Source: an uncultured Phascolarctobacterium sp. (GTDB taxonomy: Bacteria > Bacillota > Negativicutes > Acidaminococcales > Acidaminococcaceae). From it: 60,485 nucleotides of DNA. The stretch's first letter is position 1. Each line of letters opens with the position of its first letter. The DNA lies in assembly GCA_900757795.1 (NCBI GenBank), contig CAAEPE010000054.1, forward strand, positions 1 through 60,485. Reading direction: 5' to 3'. The position numbers were made by a program, and so were the translations under genes. Under the pieces are notes generated by a model. The model saw only the letters and a program-made list of their open reading frames with translations, made no database searches and was not told the origin of the DNA. Shown in pieces: positions 8,501 to 16,271 of this stretch.

Positions 8501-9276
8501 CCGCTGCCAGTCAAAGAAAATTTTAAAGAATTTATCAAAACGTCTATCACCGGCAAACCATTTTCGCAGAAAAATTTTTCTACTACTGCAGAAATTGCCG
8601 GCATACCTGCTTCTTTATTGGGGATACCGTTAGTAAAAACACAAATTGCGTTTAAGCCCTGCTTTTCCATTGCGTCTACTATAGCCGCCTGATACTCTAA
8701 ATCACCCCATACCCATTCGTCGCGATAAAACAGCATTCCCACCATTGGTCTGCCTTGGGTACAAAAATCCTGCTTATATTCTGCTAAATTATCATAAATT
8801 TTTTGTGCGCGAGGATGGTAAATTCCGCACCAATGGACAGGGTCCGGTGCCGGAATATTATTTTCCGTTTTTTGAGCAACAGCATCTAAATACTGCCATA
8901 GATGGTAATAGTTTTTTTCGCCGCCAAACATAAAATACTGCTTAATCAAAGCAATTTGCTCTGCGCTTAATCCGGCAAAAAGCTCTCCCTCTTTGCTGCC
9001 TGCAGCATCAATATAAAAAGGTATTTTTCTTTGCTTGATATATTGCAGACATTTTTGCAGGAATGGCGTATCTAAACCTGTTCCCATCCATTTCATAATA
9101 AACAAATCAATATTCTGCAATCTGCTCTGCCATTTTTCATTCCAAGCTGTTGTTTCTGTAATCCATTGACAAGAACAGGAAGCATCAATTTTTTCTTCTT
9201 GCTGCAGCTTATCAAGCATCTGCTGCATTACTCCCATACGGCGTATAACGTTGGTCAAAAAAATAATTTTACTCAT
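5560..9276 (-). CDS. CobN/BchH-type large chelatase subunit
   Basis: At 1238 residues it has the full length of CobN or magnesium-chelatase H. It carries the family signature HIGTHGSLEWLPGK (about residues 528-541) and the C-terminal GxTRGKFLPQQF and AYHGGM blocks. CobN/BchH bind the tetrapyrrole and insert Co or Mg using an AAA+ partner pair (CobST or ChlID), neither of which is encoded here. In this operon it could insert or remove the metal of an imported corrinoid or porphyrin, or act as a pigment carrier for the nitrogenase-like enzyme. Sixty bases separate it from the upstream permease gene. The family is certain; the metal and direction of reaction are unknown. Confidence 0.9.
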   Translation of the reverse strand: MSKIIFLTNVIRRMGVMQQMLDKLQQEEKIDASCSCQWITETTAWNEKWQSRLQNIDLFIMKWMGTGLDTPFLQKCLQYIKQRKIPFYIDAAGSKEGELFAGLSAEQIALIKQYFMFGGEKNYYHLWQYLDAVAQKTENNIPAPDPVHWCGIYHPRAQKIYDNLAEYKQDFCTQGRPMVGMLFYRDEWVWGDLEYQAAIVDAMEKQGLNAICVFTNGIPNKEAGMPAISAVVEKFFCENGLPVIDVLINSLKFSLTGSGALDLGYLKKWNVPVLQAYTILASYEEWKNSFEGMNAMEISISISLPEFDGIIHGVPIASKKILENGDVRYLPIHERIKRMVAKAAKWAGLRRKANKDKKIAIIFHNYPPRNSNIGSAVGLDTIESVRRVLAAMQERGYKVDTIPQDTQEFIKHLTANATNDRSMLTEKQMAAAEKITGRQYGEFYTSMPHKVQEQLLKDWGEAPGSVMEYEGDIIVPGTMNGNIFITVQPPRGFGEDPEKIYHDPYVAPTHQYLAFYRWIRDIWHADAVAHIGTHGSLEWLPGKNAGLSEGCYPDLAIGDLPNIYPYNITITGEGVQAKRRGAACLIEHLPAPQTQAGVYDELEELEKLMDEYVHFTTTQPENLEHIEKMVKEKVSKANLQDEVPFDEAKPFNEYIMALHNYISDLKNMEVHTGLHILGEAPQNEQLIDYLWLLRMNNGDIPSLTQAICSLYGFDYYELLENSALIYQPLNITYGMLIDKIGEQCRELIKVLAENNFQDGSWDKIQKLPWVAQAPKETYAKLQQVCEYTCSKVYPNLQLTSQEIENMLRGFEGQYVEPGPSGAPSSGGADLLPTGRNFYGVDPRTLPTPAAWEIGKQLGDQVIERFIAEEGHYPENIGIVLWSGSNMRSHGQCIAEILYLLGVKPIYQRGSLRVNGLEIIPLTELKRPRIDVMARISGLFRDSMPSVVNLLDKAVLLAAEQDEDPELNFVRKHIQNDSLELENDEGMSHEEAWRQAAFRVFGDQEGCYGAGVAALLEAKNWETIDDIADVYVRWGGHAYGGKTRGKFLPQQFRKRLGSLDITIKNEDNHETNMLSSDDYNAYHGGMIAGVRSIKGSAPRSYCGDSTDRTRVTMHSVQEEAKRIFRSESINPKYIAGMMKHGYKGAADMANMIAHSFQWDATSAVMEDWMYEKYAEKYTFDPQVQEWLREVNPWALQRMAEILLEAEQRGLWQAKPETKAELQKLYLEMEGELEDRADDQ

Positions 9277-9336
9277 TAGCTTTTATTTCCCTTCTTCAAA
9301 ACACTCTATTTCTTTTCTATTGACATACTAAAGCCA

Positions 9337-10371
9337 CTAAAAGAAGTTTTTCTGCATTTTTCTTAACAAATATAAAAAGTACGGTGTGCCAAGCAACGCC
9401 GTCATAATGCCTACACGTACCTCAGCAGGCGGCATAATAATACGCCCCAAGCTATCGCACAGCACTAAAAATGCTGCTCCGCCCAACGCGCTGGCAGGCA
9501 AAAGCACTCTATGATCGGGACCGATAAGCATACGCATCATATGCGGGATAACAAGTCCCACAAAGCCAATATTTCCGCTGACACAAACCGAAGTTGCCGT
9601 CGTCATGGCAGCTACAAACAGTAAACCCATCCGATATTTTGTTACCGACATACCTACTACTCTGGCTTCTGTTTCTCCTAAAACCAAAATATTCAAATGC
9701 CTTGCCAAAAGCAACATAATAAAAATTCCTGCTAAAACAGGTCCTGCCGCCAAATAGACATGTTCCCAGCGGCGATAATCTAAACCGCCAACCATCCAAA
9801 ATAAATATTGTTGTAATTTTTGTTCATTCATAAAGGTCAAGATGCCGCTGGTTACTGCACCTAAAAGCATACCTACTGCCACGCCTGCTAAAAGCAAGGT
9901 CATAACCGGAATTTTCCCGTTACGCATAGCCAAAAATACAGTTAAACATACAGCGCAAATGCTGCCGCAAAAAGCAAATGCAGGCATAATAAACATACTG
10001 GAAGCAGCACCTCCTAAAGCAATAGAAAAAACTGCACCTGTTGCCGCGCCTGCCGATATGCCTATTAGTCCCGGATCAGCCAAAGGATTGCTGAATATTC
10101 CTTGCATAACTGCACCGCTAATTCCCAAAGCCGCTCCCACAAGCACGCCTACCAACATTCTTGGCAAACGGATATACCATATTACTGCCAGCTGCTCTTT
10201 GCTGACATTGGCTTCTGAGAAAAAAGGCAGCTGCAATTGCTGACAAATAACTGCCAAAGCATTCTTTACCGGCACATCTATTTGACCAAAAGTTAAAGAT
10301 ACGCTGGCAATAACAACCAAAAGAATTAATAAAAACAATAAAGATAAATATTTGATATCTTTCCTAATCAA
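9337..10371 (-). CDS. FecCD/BtuC-type ABC transporter permease
   Basis: This 344-residue integral membrane protein has about nine hydrophobic segments. Family motifs include RLPRMLVGVLVGAALG, SGAVMQGIFSNPLADPG and a C-terminal GLVIPHMMR. It would move a siderophore, haem or cobalamin-like ligand across the inner membrane with the lipoproteins encoded on both sides. No FecE/BtuD ATPase gene exists in the window, so it must borrow one. It appears to use a TTG start at 10371 with GAGGAAG about ten bases upstream; no in-frame ATG fits better. It lies 15 bp after the upstream lipoprotein gene. Confidence 0.88.
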   Translation of the reverse strand: MIRKDIKYLSLLFLLILLVVIASVSLTFGQIDVPVKNALAVICQQLQLPFFSEANVSKEQLAVIWYIRLPRMLVGVLVGAALGISGAVMQGIFSNPLADPGLIGISAGAATGAVFSIALGGAASSMFIMPAFAFCGSICAVCLTVFLAMRNGKIPVMTLLLAGVAVGMLLGAVTSGILTFMNEQKLQQYLFWMVGGLDYRRWEHVYLAAGPVLAGIFIMLLLARHLNILVLGETEARVVGMSVTKYRMGLLFVAAMTTATSVCVSGNIGFVGLVIPHMMRMLIGPDHRVLLPASALGGAAFLVLCDSLGRIIMPPAEVRVGIMTALLGTPYFLYLLRKMQKNFF

Positions 10372-10386
10372 GTCATGCTCACTTCC

Positions 10387-11349
10387 TCAAAAAAGCTCAG
10401 GATAAACTGTTCTGGCTATTTTTTCTACCGCATCTACAATATGCTGGCTAGCCACATAACGATATTTGTCGGATACAAATTTCAGCTGTCTATTTTGCAC
10501 CGCTTTAACATTTTTATATGCAGGATCATTCATTATTTCATAATAATATCCCTGAACATCCTGTTTATTGTTATAATTCCATGTAGGCAACAAGAATATA
10601 TCCGGATTGATAGTGACAACCATTTCTTTGCTTATGACCACAGATTTATGTTCACTTACAGGCGGTGTTACCGCAGCAGCACCGTTAATCACATGCGCCA
10701 TGGTCAGTATACTGTCCAACAAATCACCTTTTCTGCCCATAGCAGAAGTAAAATTAAAGGCTACGGCTACCTTTCGTTGATAAGACGGCAGATGACTAAG
10801 TTTTACTTCTAAATTATGTAATCTGTTATCCATATTTTTAATGATAACGTCACCTTTTTTGCTTTCTCCCACCGCTGCAGCCAAATTTTTGATTTTGGCA
10901 CACATTTCCTGATAATTATGCGGACTGCGAACAATATACACTGGTATGCCAATATTTTCCAAACTTTGTACAACATCATTACTTGTAGCAACAGAAGCAA
11001 CTACTAAATCAGGTTCCAGTTTTAAAATAGCTTCTAAGTTGTCTGCGACCTTACACCCTACGGCAAAGGCTTGTTCTTTGGTGATAAAACTTATTTCACT
11101 ATCACCTGCCCAACGGCTGAAAGCAACCATCCTTTTTAGGTCTACCAATTCAGTCAAAATTTCGTCTGTACCGTATGTCAGTGACACAATACGCTCAGGT
11201 TTTTTATTAAATGTTAGTTTGCGTCCCGTATCGTCAAATACCTCATACGTTATGGAAGCAGCAGACTTACTAACTGATTTAATTTCTTTACCGCAGCTGC
11301 TGAGAACACAAGCTAAAATAACCAGCAATACTATACATATTTTTTTCAT
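10387..11349 (-). CDS. ABC transporter substrate-binding lipoprotein (FecB/BtuF type), copy 2
   Basis: The protein has 320 residues, with a signal peptide and lipobox LSSC (Cys19). The mature region starts with the class III binding-protein pattern RIVSLTYGTDEILTEL and contains PDLVVASVAT and a long central helix region. It is a diverged paralogue of the lipoprotein at 2552-3523. Its start codon overlaps the stop of the preceding nitrogenase-like gene in an ATGA, so the two are translationally coupled. This coupling links a periplasmic ligand receptor directly to the nitrogenase-like complex. Confidence 0.9.
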   Translation of the reverse strand: MKKICIVLLVILACVLSSCGKEIKSVSKSAASITYEVFDDTGRKLTFNKKPERIVSLTYGTDEILTELVDLKRMVAFSRWAGDSEISFITKEQAFAVGCKVADNLEAILKLEPDLVVASVATSNDVVQSLENIGIPVYIVRSPHNYQEMCAKIKNLAAAVGESKKGDVIIKNMDNRLHNLEVKLSHLPSYQRKVAVAFNFTSAMGRKGDLLDSILTMAHVINGAAAVTPPVSEHKSVVISKEMVVTINPDIFLLPTWNYNNKQDVQGYYYEIMNDPAYKNVKAVQNRQLKFVSDKYRYVASQHIVDAVEKIARTVYPELF

Positions 11350-12662
11350 ACTCTAGCCTGCCTATGTAAAAAATCACTAATATAAGCGTTCCATAATCTT
11401 TGCAGCATATACATGCTACCCTTCAAGCCCGTAACAGGCTGCTGCAGCATAAACACTTCATCCTGAATAGGATAAGCAATATTACAGCTAATAAAATTAT
11501 TATGCTTGTACCGATATAACAGCGACGTTTCGCTGCTGCTTCCCAAAAGCAATACGCTATCTTTTTCATTGGCAATATCTTTTAAGACAATATCGTCAAC
11601 ACCGGCTGTAAGAATAATATCGGCAATCGTACAATAAGCTGATGGATTTTTCTGCGGCAGTCTTCTTTGACATATAACAGTTAATTTTCCCATATCTGCC
11701 CATTCCTCACGTACGGCCTGCGCCATACATAAAGCAACTGTAGGCGGTGCACTGACAACAACCTGATCAAACCACAGACGCCCCCAGTTACAGCTGATAT
11801 CGTTTACCAAGCTTATCAGATAATCCCTTGTTCGCGCTGCTTCTTGCTTCAAAACATCCATATGACTAGCAGGCAGAACAGCATTTATTTTTTGCAGCCA
11901 GGAAATGGTACCGTTAATGCCATATGGTAATCCAGCTAAAATATACGGCGTGCCAAACCGCTGCTCCAAATATTTTGCTAAGGATAATCCTAGTTCTTCA
12001 TTAGTAACTATATTCAAAGCTGCTTTACCCAAAAGCTTTATATCAGCCAAAGAGCTGCCTGCGCCCGGCATAGCCTGTACCTTGTAGCCGCCAGCCGATA
12101 GCAAACGCTGCAATTCTAAACTGTCAGATGTTCCGTTTAAATAAAAACTGCTCTGTCCTAAAATATTAACAGTATTTGCTTCTCTAACTACATCTTGCAG
12201 CAAAAATTTATCAAAAACCTTTATAGCAGCTTTAATAAAGCCTTCAGCAAATCCGCCCAGCATACCCCCGCAATCCATAGTAACAAAAGGAAAAGGCAAA
12301 TCAGCCTTGCCTGCAATGCCGTTTAAATCGTCACCTATAAGACTCATAGAACAACTGCTTTCTATAAAAAGCAGTTCTGGTCTGCTATTACTTTGAAGTA
12401 AACGCTCTAATGCATCTAAAAGATATTTTTCCGAACCATATACAACGGCATTATTATCAGGCTGAGAACCATGAAATCGCTGCGCCATATCATATTCGCC
12501 ATGCTCCAAATAGCGCAAAGCATAAAAATAACACCACAAAGGACCGTTAACTATAATTTCCGCATTAGGAATTCCGGCAATAAAAGCACCGGCTCCGGTT
12601 AAAGCGCAAGTATCTACTCTTTCACAAATATTGCCCCATTTATTGTCATTAAGCTTAGACAT
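11346..12662 (-). CDS. Nitrogenase component 1-like protein, second subunit (NifK/NifN/BchB-like)
   Basis: The protein has 438 residues, in the range of component-1 paralogues such as BchN/BchB and CfbD. Conserved cysteines Cys13, Cys19, Cys44 (PLWC) and Cys104 (ESSCSMSLIGDD) occupy the positions used for a P-cluster or a bridging 4Fe-4S cluster, and the SSC-x4-IGDD block is diagnostic of the superfamily. It probably pairs with the product of the upstream gene, with which it overlaps by eight bases (AGGAGG before its ATG). Family knowledge: non-nif members reduce tetrapyrrole rings or organosulfur substrates. The substrate here is unknown. Confidence 0.87.
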   Translation of the reverse strand: MSKLNDNKWGNICERVDTCALTGAGAFIAGIPNAEIIVNGPLWCYFYALRYLEHGEYDMAQRFHGSQPDNNAVVYGSEKYLLDALERLLQSNSRPELLFIESSCSMSLIGDDLNGIAGKADLPFPFVTMDCGGMLGGFAEGFIKAAIKVFDKFLLQDVVREANTVNILGQSSFYLNGTSDSLELQRLLSAGGYKVQAMPGAGSSLADIKLLGKAALNIVTNEELGLSLAKYLEQRFGTPYILAGLPYGINGTISWLQKINAVLPASHMDVLKQEAARTRDYLISLVNDISCNWGRLWFDQVVVSAPPTVALCMAQAVREEWADMGKLTVICQRRLPQKNPSAYCTIADIILTAGVDDIVLKDIANEKDSVLLLGSSSETSLLYRYKHNNFISCNIAYPIQDEVFMLQQPVTGLKGSMYMLQRLWNAYISDFLHRQARV

Positions 12663-13941
12663 ATCGTACCCCTCCTTTAATTCTGCTGCAAAGAGTACGA
12701 TAAATAACCTGCATAAACTCTAGTTCTCCGGTAACTCCCACTTTAGGCAGCATGGGCAGAAAAATCTGCTTTATTTCTTTATTTTGTAATTCATGAGTAG
12801 TAAGTACTAAATCAGCCTCCCGGATAAGATAGTCACCTTCACCGGCACTGTAAATAGGTTTAGACGTATACTTTTTTATTTCCGTAAGCATTTCTTCTCT
12901 TTCATCCGCATTATATGCGTCAAGAAGAACTATACCTGTTAAATTCAGCTGTAAAAGTTTAATCGTACTTAAAACTGCTGCCGGATGAAAATATTTCAGC
13001 AGACGCCCTATACATAAAACTGTTCGTTTCCCTTTAGTTTTTACAAGATATTCTGCGCGTTTAACTGCAAAGCGCTCTCTTTCATCAAGCAAAGTTTTAG
13101 CAGCATCTGCTTCACAGTGCAGTAATTTTCCTACGGCTTCAATCCAAGCCTGAGTCTGTACCCAGTCAGTTGGATAAATATCTAAATACGGTATTCCCAA
13201 TTGTTTCTGCATTAGGGCAGCAATTTTGGTAAGGCCTATATGCGTTTGTCCGCGTCCACCTAAAATAATTACGGCTTCAGCCTCGGCAGCACGCGATAAA
13301 TCTTTAAACGGCATATAACCCGGAAACTGCCCTATAACCGAAATTCCCATTACAGTAAGAATTCTGGTAACTTCCGTAGCATAATGCCCCCACGGGCCTC
13401 CATTATCTCCTAAAAGCAATACTGTTTTAGCTTTACGCTTGCAAGGCCTTAAAAAACGTTTTACTAAAAGCTCCGTAATTCCGTAATATCCTTCATAATA
13501 TTCTCCATCCAAAAATCCGCAGCAATCCAAACTCAAAACAGGTATGTTATATTTTACCTCGGTTTCTTTAGCAATTGCTTCAACGTCATCGCCAATGACT
13601 CCGGCAACACAAGAATTAGCAATTACTAAACATTCAGGCTGATAATGATCGACAGCATAAGTGATACAGGCTGCTAAACGCTCTGCTCCGCCAAAAATAG
13701 CATGCTTTTCCTCCAGCTGGCTTGATAGCAGCGGAACAGACGAAGTCCTCTCTTTGCATCCTTCAGCCAAAGAACGATATTGAGCATTAATATCCATCGT
13801 CCTGGCAACATGCGCGCAGGCTCTGGGACTATGAAAAATAACAACTACGCCTGTGCAGTAAGCCACTGCCCGCCATATTCCGGGCATACTGCAGCTGCAG
13901 CTTTTTCTGCTGGCAATAAATCTTTTAGTTTTAATTGCCAT
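12655..13941 (-). CDS. Nitrogenase component 1-like protein, first subunit (NifD/NifE/BchN-like)
   Basis: From the ATG at 13941 the protein has 428 residues. That start is chosen for GGTGG seven bases upstream; an ATG ten codons earlier lacks a ribosome site. Cysteine positions typical of component 1 are visible: CSCSMPG near residue 15, SPRACAH near 40 and NSCVAGVIGDD near 110. It overlaps the NifH-like gene by 11 bp, so reductase and catalytic subunits are translated together. No NifB, NifE/N, NifU or NifS gene accompanies it, which argues against a FeMo-cofactor enzyme and for a simple Fe-S catalytic complex of the group IV or dark-operative reductase kind. Confidence 0.87.
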   Translation of the reverse strand: MAIKTKRFIASRKSCSCSMPGIWRAVAYCTGVVVIFHSPRACAHVARTMDINAQYRSLAEGCKERTSSVPLLSSQLEEKHAIFGGAERLAACITYAVDHYQPECLVIANSCVAGVIGDDVEAIAKETEVKYNIPVLSLDCCGFLDGEYYEGYYGITELLVKRFLRPCKRKAKTVLLLGDNGGPWGHYATEVTRILTVMGISVIGQFPGYMPFKDLSRAAEAEAVIILGGRGQTHIGLTKIAALMQKQLGIPYLDIYPTDWVQTQAWIEAVGKLLHCEADAAKTLLDERERFAVKRAEYLVKTKGKRTVLCIGRLLKYFHPAAVLSTIKLLQLNLTGIVLLDAYNADEREEMLTEIKKYTSKPIYSAGEGDYLIREADLVLTTHELQNKEIKQIFLPMLPKVGVTGELEFMQVIYRTLCSRIKGGVRYV

Positions 13942-14737
13942 ATTCTGCCACCAATCTTTCCAACTCATCAAAGCTTATAGGAGTAGGTATTGTCAATTCA
14001 TCATTATTCAATATATACTGACTAAGATTTCTGTAAATGTCTGCCTGAGCGCTATCGGGAGCGTATTGCAAAACTGTCTGTCGATTATTTTCCGCTTTAT
14101 TAACAATTACATCTCTGGGAATAAAAGCTATTAACTTAGTATTCAATCTTCCGGCAAATGCCTGCAGCAACTCCAATTCATGAGGAGTGTTGCGTCCATT
14201 GCCGATAATTCCCCCTAAACGCACCTGACCGCGCATAGCAAATTTTTTAATACCCTTAGCAATGTTATTGGCAGCATAAAGGCTCATCAGTTCTCCAGAA
14301 GAGACTATATAAATATCGCTTGCATATCCCTCCCGAATAGGCACAGCAAATCCGCCGCAGACTACGTCACCCAAAACATCATACAAAATAACATCCTCGT
14401 CATCTAACACTTTAAGTGAACGCAGTTTTTCTAAAGCCACAATAATGCCGCGCCCTGCACAGCCAACACCCGGCTCCGGACCGCCTGCTTCAACACATTT
14501 AATACCGTTATAGCCCGTATGCACAATATCTTCTGCAATAATCTCATCTCTATCACGTACCATATCCAAAACAGTTTGACTGCAAATATGTCCTAAAAGA
14601 AGTCTGGTAGAATCATTCTTAGGATCGCAGCCTATTTGGCATACTTTTAATCCTGCTTCACTCATTGCGGCCGAAACATTAGCTGCTGTAGTGGATTTAC
14701 CGATACCGCCTTTACCATAAATCGCTATTTTTTTCAT
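13931..14737 (-). CDS. NifH/BchL-like ATP-dependent reductase (iron protein)
   Basis: The protein has 268 residues. The P-loop GKGGIGKST lies at residues 8-16. The two cysteines that bridge a 4Fe-4S cluster between the dimer halves are present as Cys93 (GVGCAGRG) and Cys127 (DVVCGGF), with switch region VLGD before the latter. It would transfer single electrons with ATP hydrolysis to the two component-1-like proteins encoded immediately downstream. The ATG at 14737 has GGAGG nine bases upstream; an ORF start ten codons earlier is not supported. It is the first gene of the operon and lies divergent from a MerR regulator behind a MerR-type promoter. Confidence 0.93.
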   Translation of the reverse strand: MKKIAIYGKGGIGKSTTAANVSAAMSEAGLKVCQIGCDPKNDSTRLLLGHICSQTVLDMVRDRDEIIAEDIVHTGYNGIKCVEAGGPEPGVGCAGRGIIVALEKLRSLKVLDDEDVILYDVLGDVVCGGFAVPIREGYASDIYIVSSGELMSLYAANNIAKGIKKFAMRGQVRLGGIIGNGRNTPHELELLQAFAGRLNTKLIAFIPRDVIVNKAENNRQTVLQYAPDSAQADIYRNLSQYILNNDELTIPTPISFDELERLVAEYGN

Positions 14738-14816
14738 TTTTATTTTCCTCCAATAGTAATTTCCCAAGACAAGAACAGTTTGAATATGATATAATATCCT
14801 ATATATGATACATTTG

Positions 14817-14847
14817 ATTTTAAACTATATACCTAATATACAGTCAA
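14817..14847 (-). promoter_or_regulatory. MerR-type promoter of the NifH-like operon (19-bp spacer)
   Basis: On the minus strand TTGACT (14842-14847) and TAAAAT (14817-14822) are 19 bp apart. An inverted repeat ACT(A/G)TATA lies between them, centred at 14834. An over-long spacer with a centred dyad is the standard architecture for activation by DNA untwisting by MerR proteins. The adjacent divergent merR-like gene is the obvious regulator. Confidence 0.68.
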
Positions 14848-14864
14848 GCTTATGAGGAATTAAA

Positions 14865-15719
14865 ATGACTAAATCTGAAGAACGAAATTATTTTACGGCA
14901 GGTGAACTGGCAAATCTTTTTGGAATTTCCAAACAGGCCTTGCTCTATTACGATAAAATACACTTACTCTCGCCTGATTTTATTAGCGAAAACGGCTATC
15001 GTCATTATTCTGTTGAACAATTTTTAGCTTTAGAAATTATTGTTAATATGCGTTCCCTTAATATCAGTCTATCTGATATTAAGCACTATTTAGAGCATAG
15101 AAGCAAGCAAAATTTCATCGATATACTGGCAAAAAAAGAGGCTGAATGTCAGAAAATTATTAAAGAAAATGAGCGTATCTGCCGTTCGCTTCAAAGAATA
15201 AATAATAATTTAGCAGCGCACTGTAATCTTCCTTTAGAACAAATTATGGTTTGTTGGCGTGAACAACGCATGCTGCGAATGACAGAATTAGATAAAAACG
15301 ATGACGGCAAGGACCGTATTGCCAAATTCGCACGCCACTCTCAGCTCATAGCTCATAATCGCGGTTTTGTAGAAAAACACGCCGGGTGGATAGTAGAGCA
15401 ACAAAACTTTTTTCAGTTAAAAAATATAAATGCTTCGAAAGGATTTTTTTCTTTTTCCAATCCTACAACAAGTCACGCCAAAATAACCAAGACACCTTTG
15501 CCTACAGGTTTATATCTAGAAATATATTTTCAAGGTCCTTTTTATAAGCAGGCTAACAATCTGCAAAAACAAATATCAAATTTCTTGGAAATCAATAATT
15601 TCAGCTGTTGTAGTGATATTTACATTCTTCCAATAGAAAATCATTGGTTTACCAACTCGTCCGTGAATTACATTAATCTATTATTTATTCAAGTCAAAAG
15701 TACTGTTACCGAAAAATAA
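14865..15719 (+). CDS. MerR-family transcriptional regulator with effector domain, copy 1
   Basis: The protein has 284 residues. The N-terminal winged helix-turn-helix (FTAGELANLFGISKQALLYYDK, then GYRHYS) is typical of MerR. A coiled-coil dimerisation helix (about residues 85-125) follows, and then a C-terminal domain of about 130 residues with TGLYLEIYFQGPFY. That domain recalls the GyrI-like/BmrR effector-binding type that senses bulky organic ligands, rather than the metal loop of MerR or CueR. It is divergent from the NifH-like operon and paralogous to the regulator at 20585-21412. It probably activates the operon when a tetrapyrrole-like ligand is present (inference). Confidence 0.88.
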   Translation: MTKSEERNYFTAGELANLFGISKQALLYYDKIHLLSPDFISENGYRHYSVEQFLALEIIVNMRSLNISLSDIKHYLEHRSKQNFIDILAKKEAECQKIIKENERICRSLQRINNNLAAHCNLPLEQIMVCWREQRMLRMTELDKNDDGKDRIAKFARHSQLIAHNRGFVEKHAGWIVEQQNFFQLKNINASKGFFSFSNPTTSHAKITKTPLPTGLYLEIYFQGPFYKQANNLQKQISNFLEINNFSCCSDIYILPIENHWFTNSSVNYINLLFIQVKSTVTEK

Positions 15720-15722
15720 AAG

Positions 15723-15760
15723 ATGCCAGGAAAGCATATCGTATGCTTCCTGGCATTTCT
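15723..15760. terminator. Bidirectional terminator hairpin
   Basis: ATGCCAGGAAAGCATA (15723-15738) pairs with TATGCTTCCTGGCAT (15742-15756), with one unpaired A and a three-base loop. A T-rich tract follows on the plus strand. It lies between the convergent merR-like gene and the small repeat-protein gene. Confidence 0.8.
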
Positions 15761-15767
15761 GATTCTT

Positions 15768-16088
15768 TTATTTGTTTTTGCAGTGACCGGTTGTTTCGCC
15801 GCTAAGAATTTTTTTAGCTAAAGTATGTGCTTCTGCGCTGCTTTTGCCATTCTCTAGCGCTGCTTTCATATGAATCATTGCACTGCGATACTTGGCATGA
15901 GCTTCATCCTTAGGAATGGAATCAATATCCATAGGATTAAACTCCATAATCTTTTTGAACAAAGCATGAATCTCTTCAGAGGATTTACCGGCTTTTTTAG
16001 CTGCCTCTACGTGCTTCATAGCGCTTTCATAACGTTTTTTACCATGAGGATCGGTCGGAATTTGAAATTCGCCGTGTTTACAGGTCAT
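15768..16088 (-). CDS. Small helical tandem-repeat protein under a MerR-type promoter
   Basis: This is a 106-residue soluble protein with no assigned family. Two tandem units of about 38 residues are visible, KRYESAMKHVEAAKKAGKSS and KYRSAMIHMKAALENGKSS, each followed by a helix ALFKKIMEF or TLAKKILSG. The ends are rich in Cys and His (MTCKHGEF at the start, TGHCKNK at the end), which might bind a metal or cofactor. The ATG at 16088 is chosen for AGAGGTGAT upstream; earlier methionines lack a ribosome site. Its promoter matches that of the NifH-like operon, so it probably belongs to the same regulon. Function unknown. Confidence 0.75.
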   Translation of the reverse strand: MTCKHGEFQIPTDPHGKKRYESAMKHVEAAKKAGKSSEEIHALFKKIMEFNPMDIDSIPKDEAHAKYRSAMIHMKAALENGKSSAEAHTLAKKILSGETTGHCKNK

Positions 16089-16118
16089 TAAAATCACCTC
16101 TTTCATTTTGATGTTATC

Positions 16119-16149
16119 AATATACACTATATTCCAGCTTTATAGTCAA
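16119..16149 (-). promoter_or_regulatory. MerR-type promoter of the small repeat-protein gene (19-bp spacer)
   Basis: On the minus strand TTGACT (16144-16149) lies 19 bp from TATATT (16119-16124). The perfect inverted repeat ACTATA-N9-TATAGT is centred at 16136, offset two bases towards the -35 from the spacer centre, exactly as at the two other MerR-type promoters in the window. Confidence 0.68.
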
Positions 16150-16271
16150 GTAAAAACTTATCTAATTTTTGCGATTTGCTATTCTCCACAGCAAAATTTG
16201 CCTTTCTTTGCAGCAAATACTTATAGTATAAGTTAGTTTTCATGAACGGTTGATAATACAAAAATTAATGC

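Noticed and set aside
11346..14737. A true nitrogen-fixation (nif) operon
   Set aside because: No nifB, nifE/N, nifU, nifS or nifV is present, the component-1-like proteins are only about 430 residues, and the partners (CobN-like, CbiZ-like, BtuF-like) indicate tetrapyrrole chemistry.
14738..14864. Cobalamin riboswitch in the leader of the NifH-like operon
   Set aside because: The intergenic region is only about 127 bp, is shared with a divergent gene and has no B12-box-like sequence; the 19-bp-spacer promoter explains regulation better.
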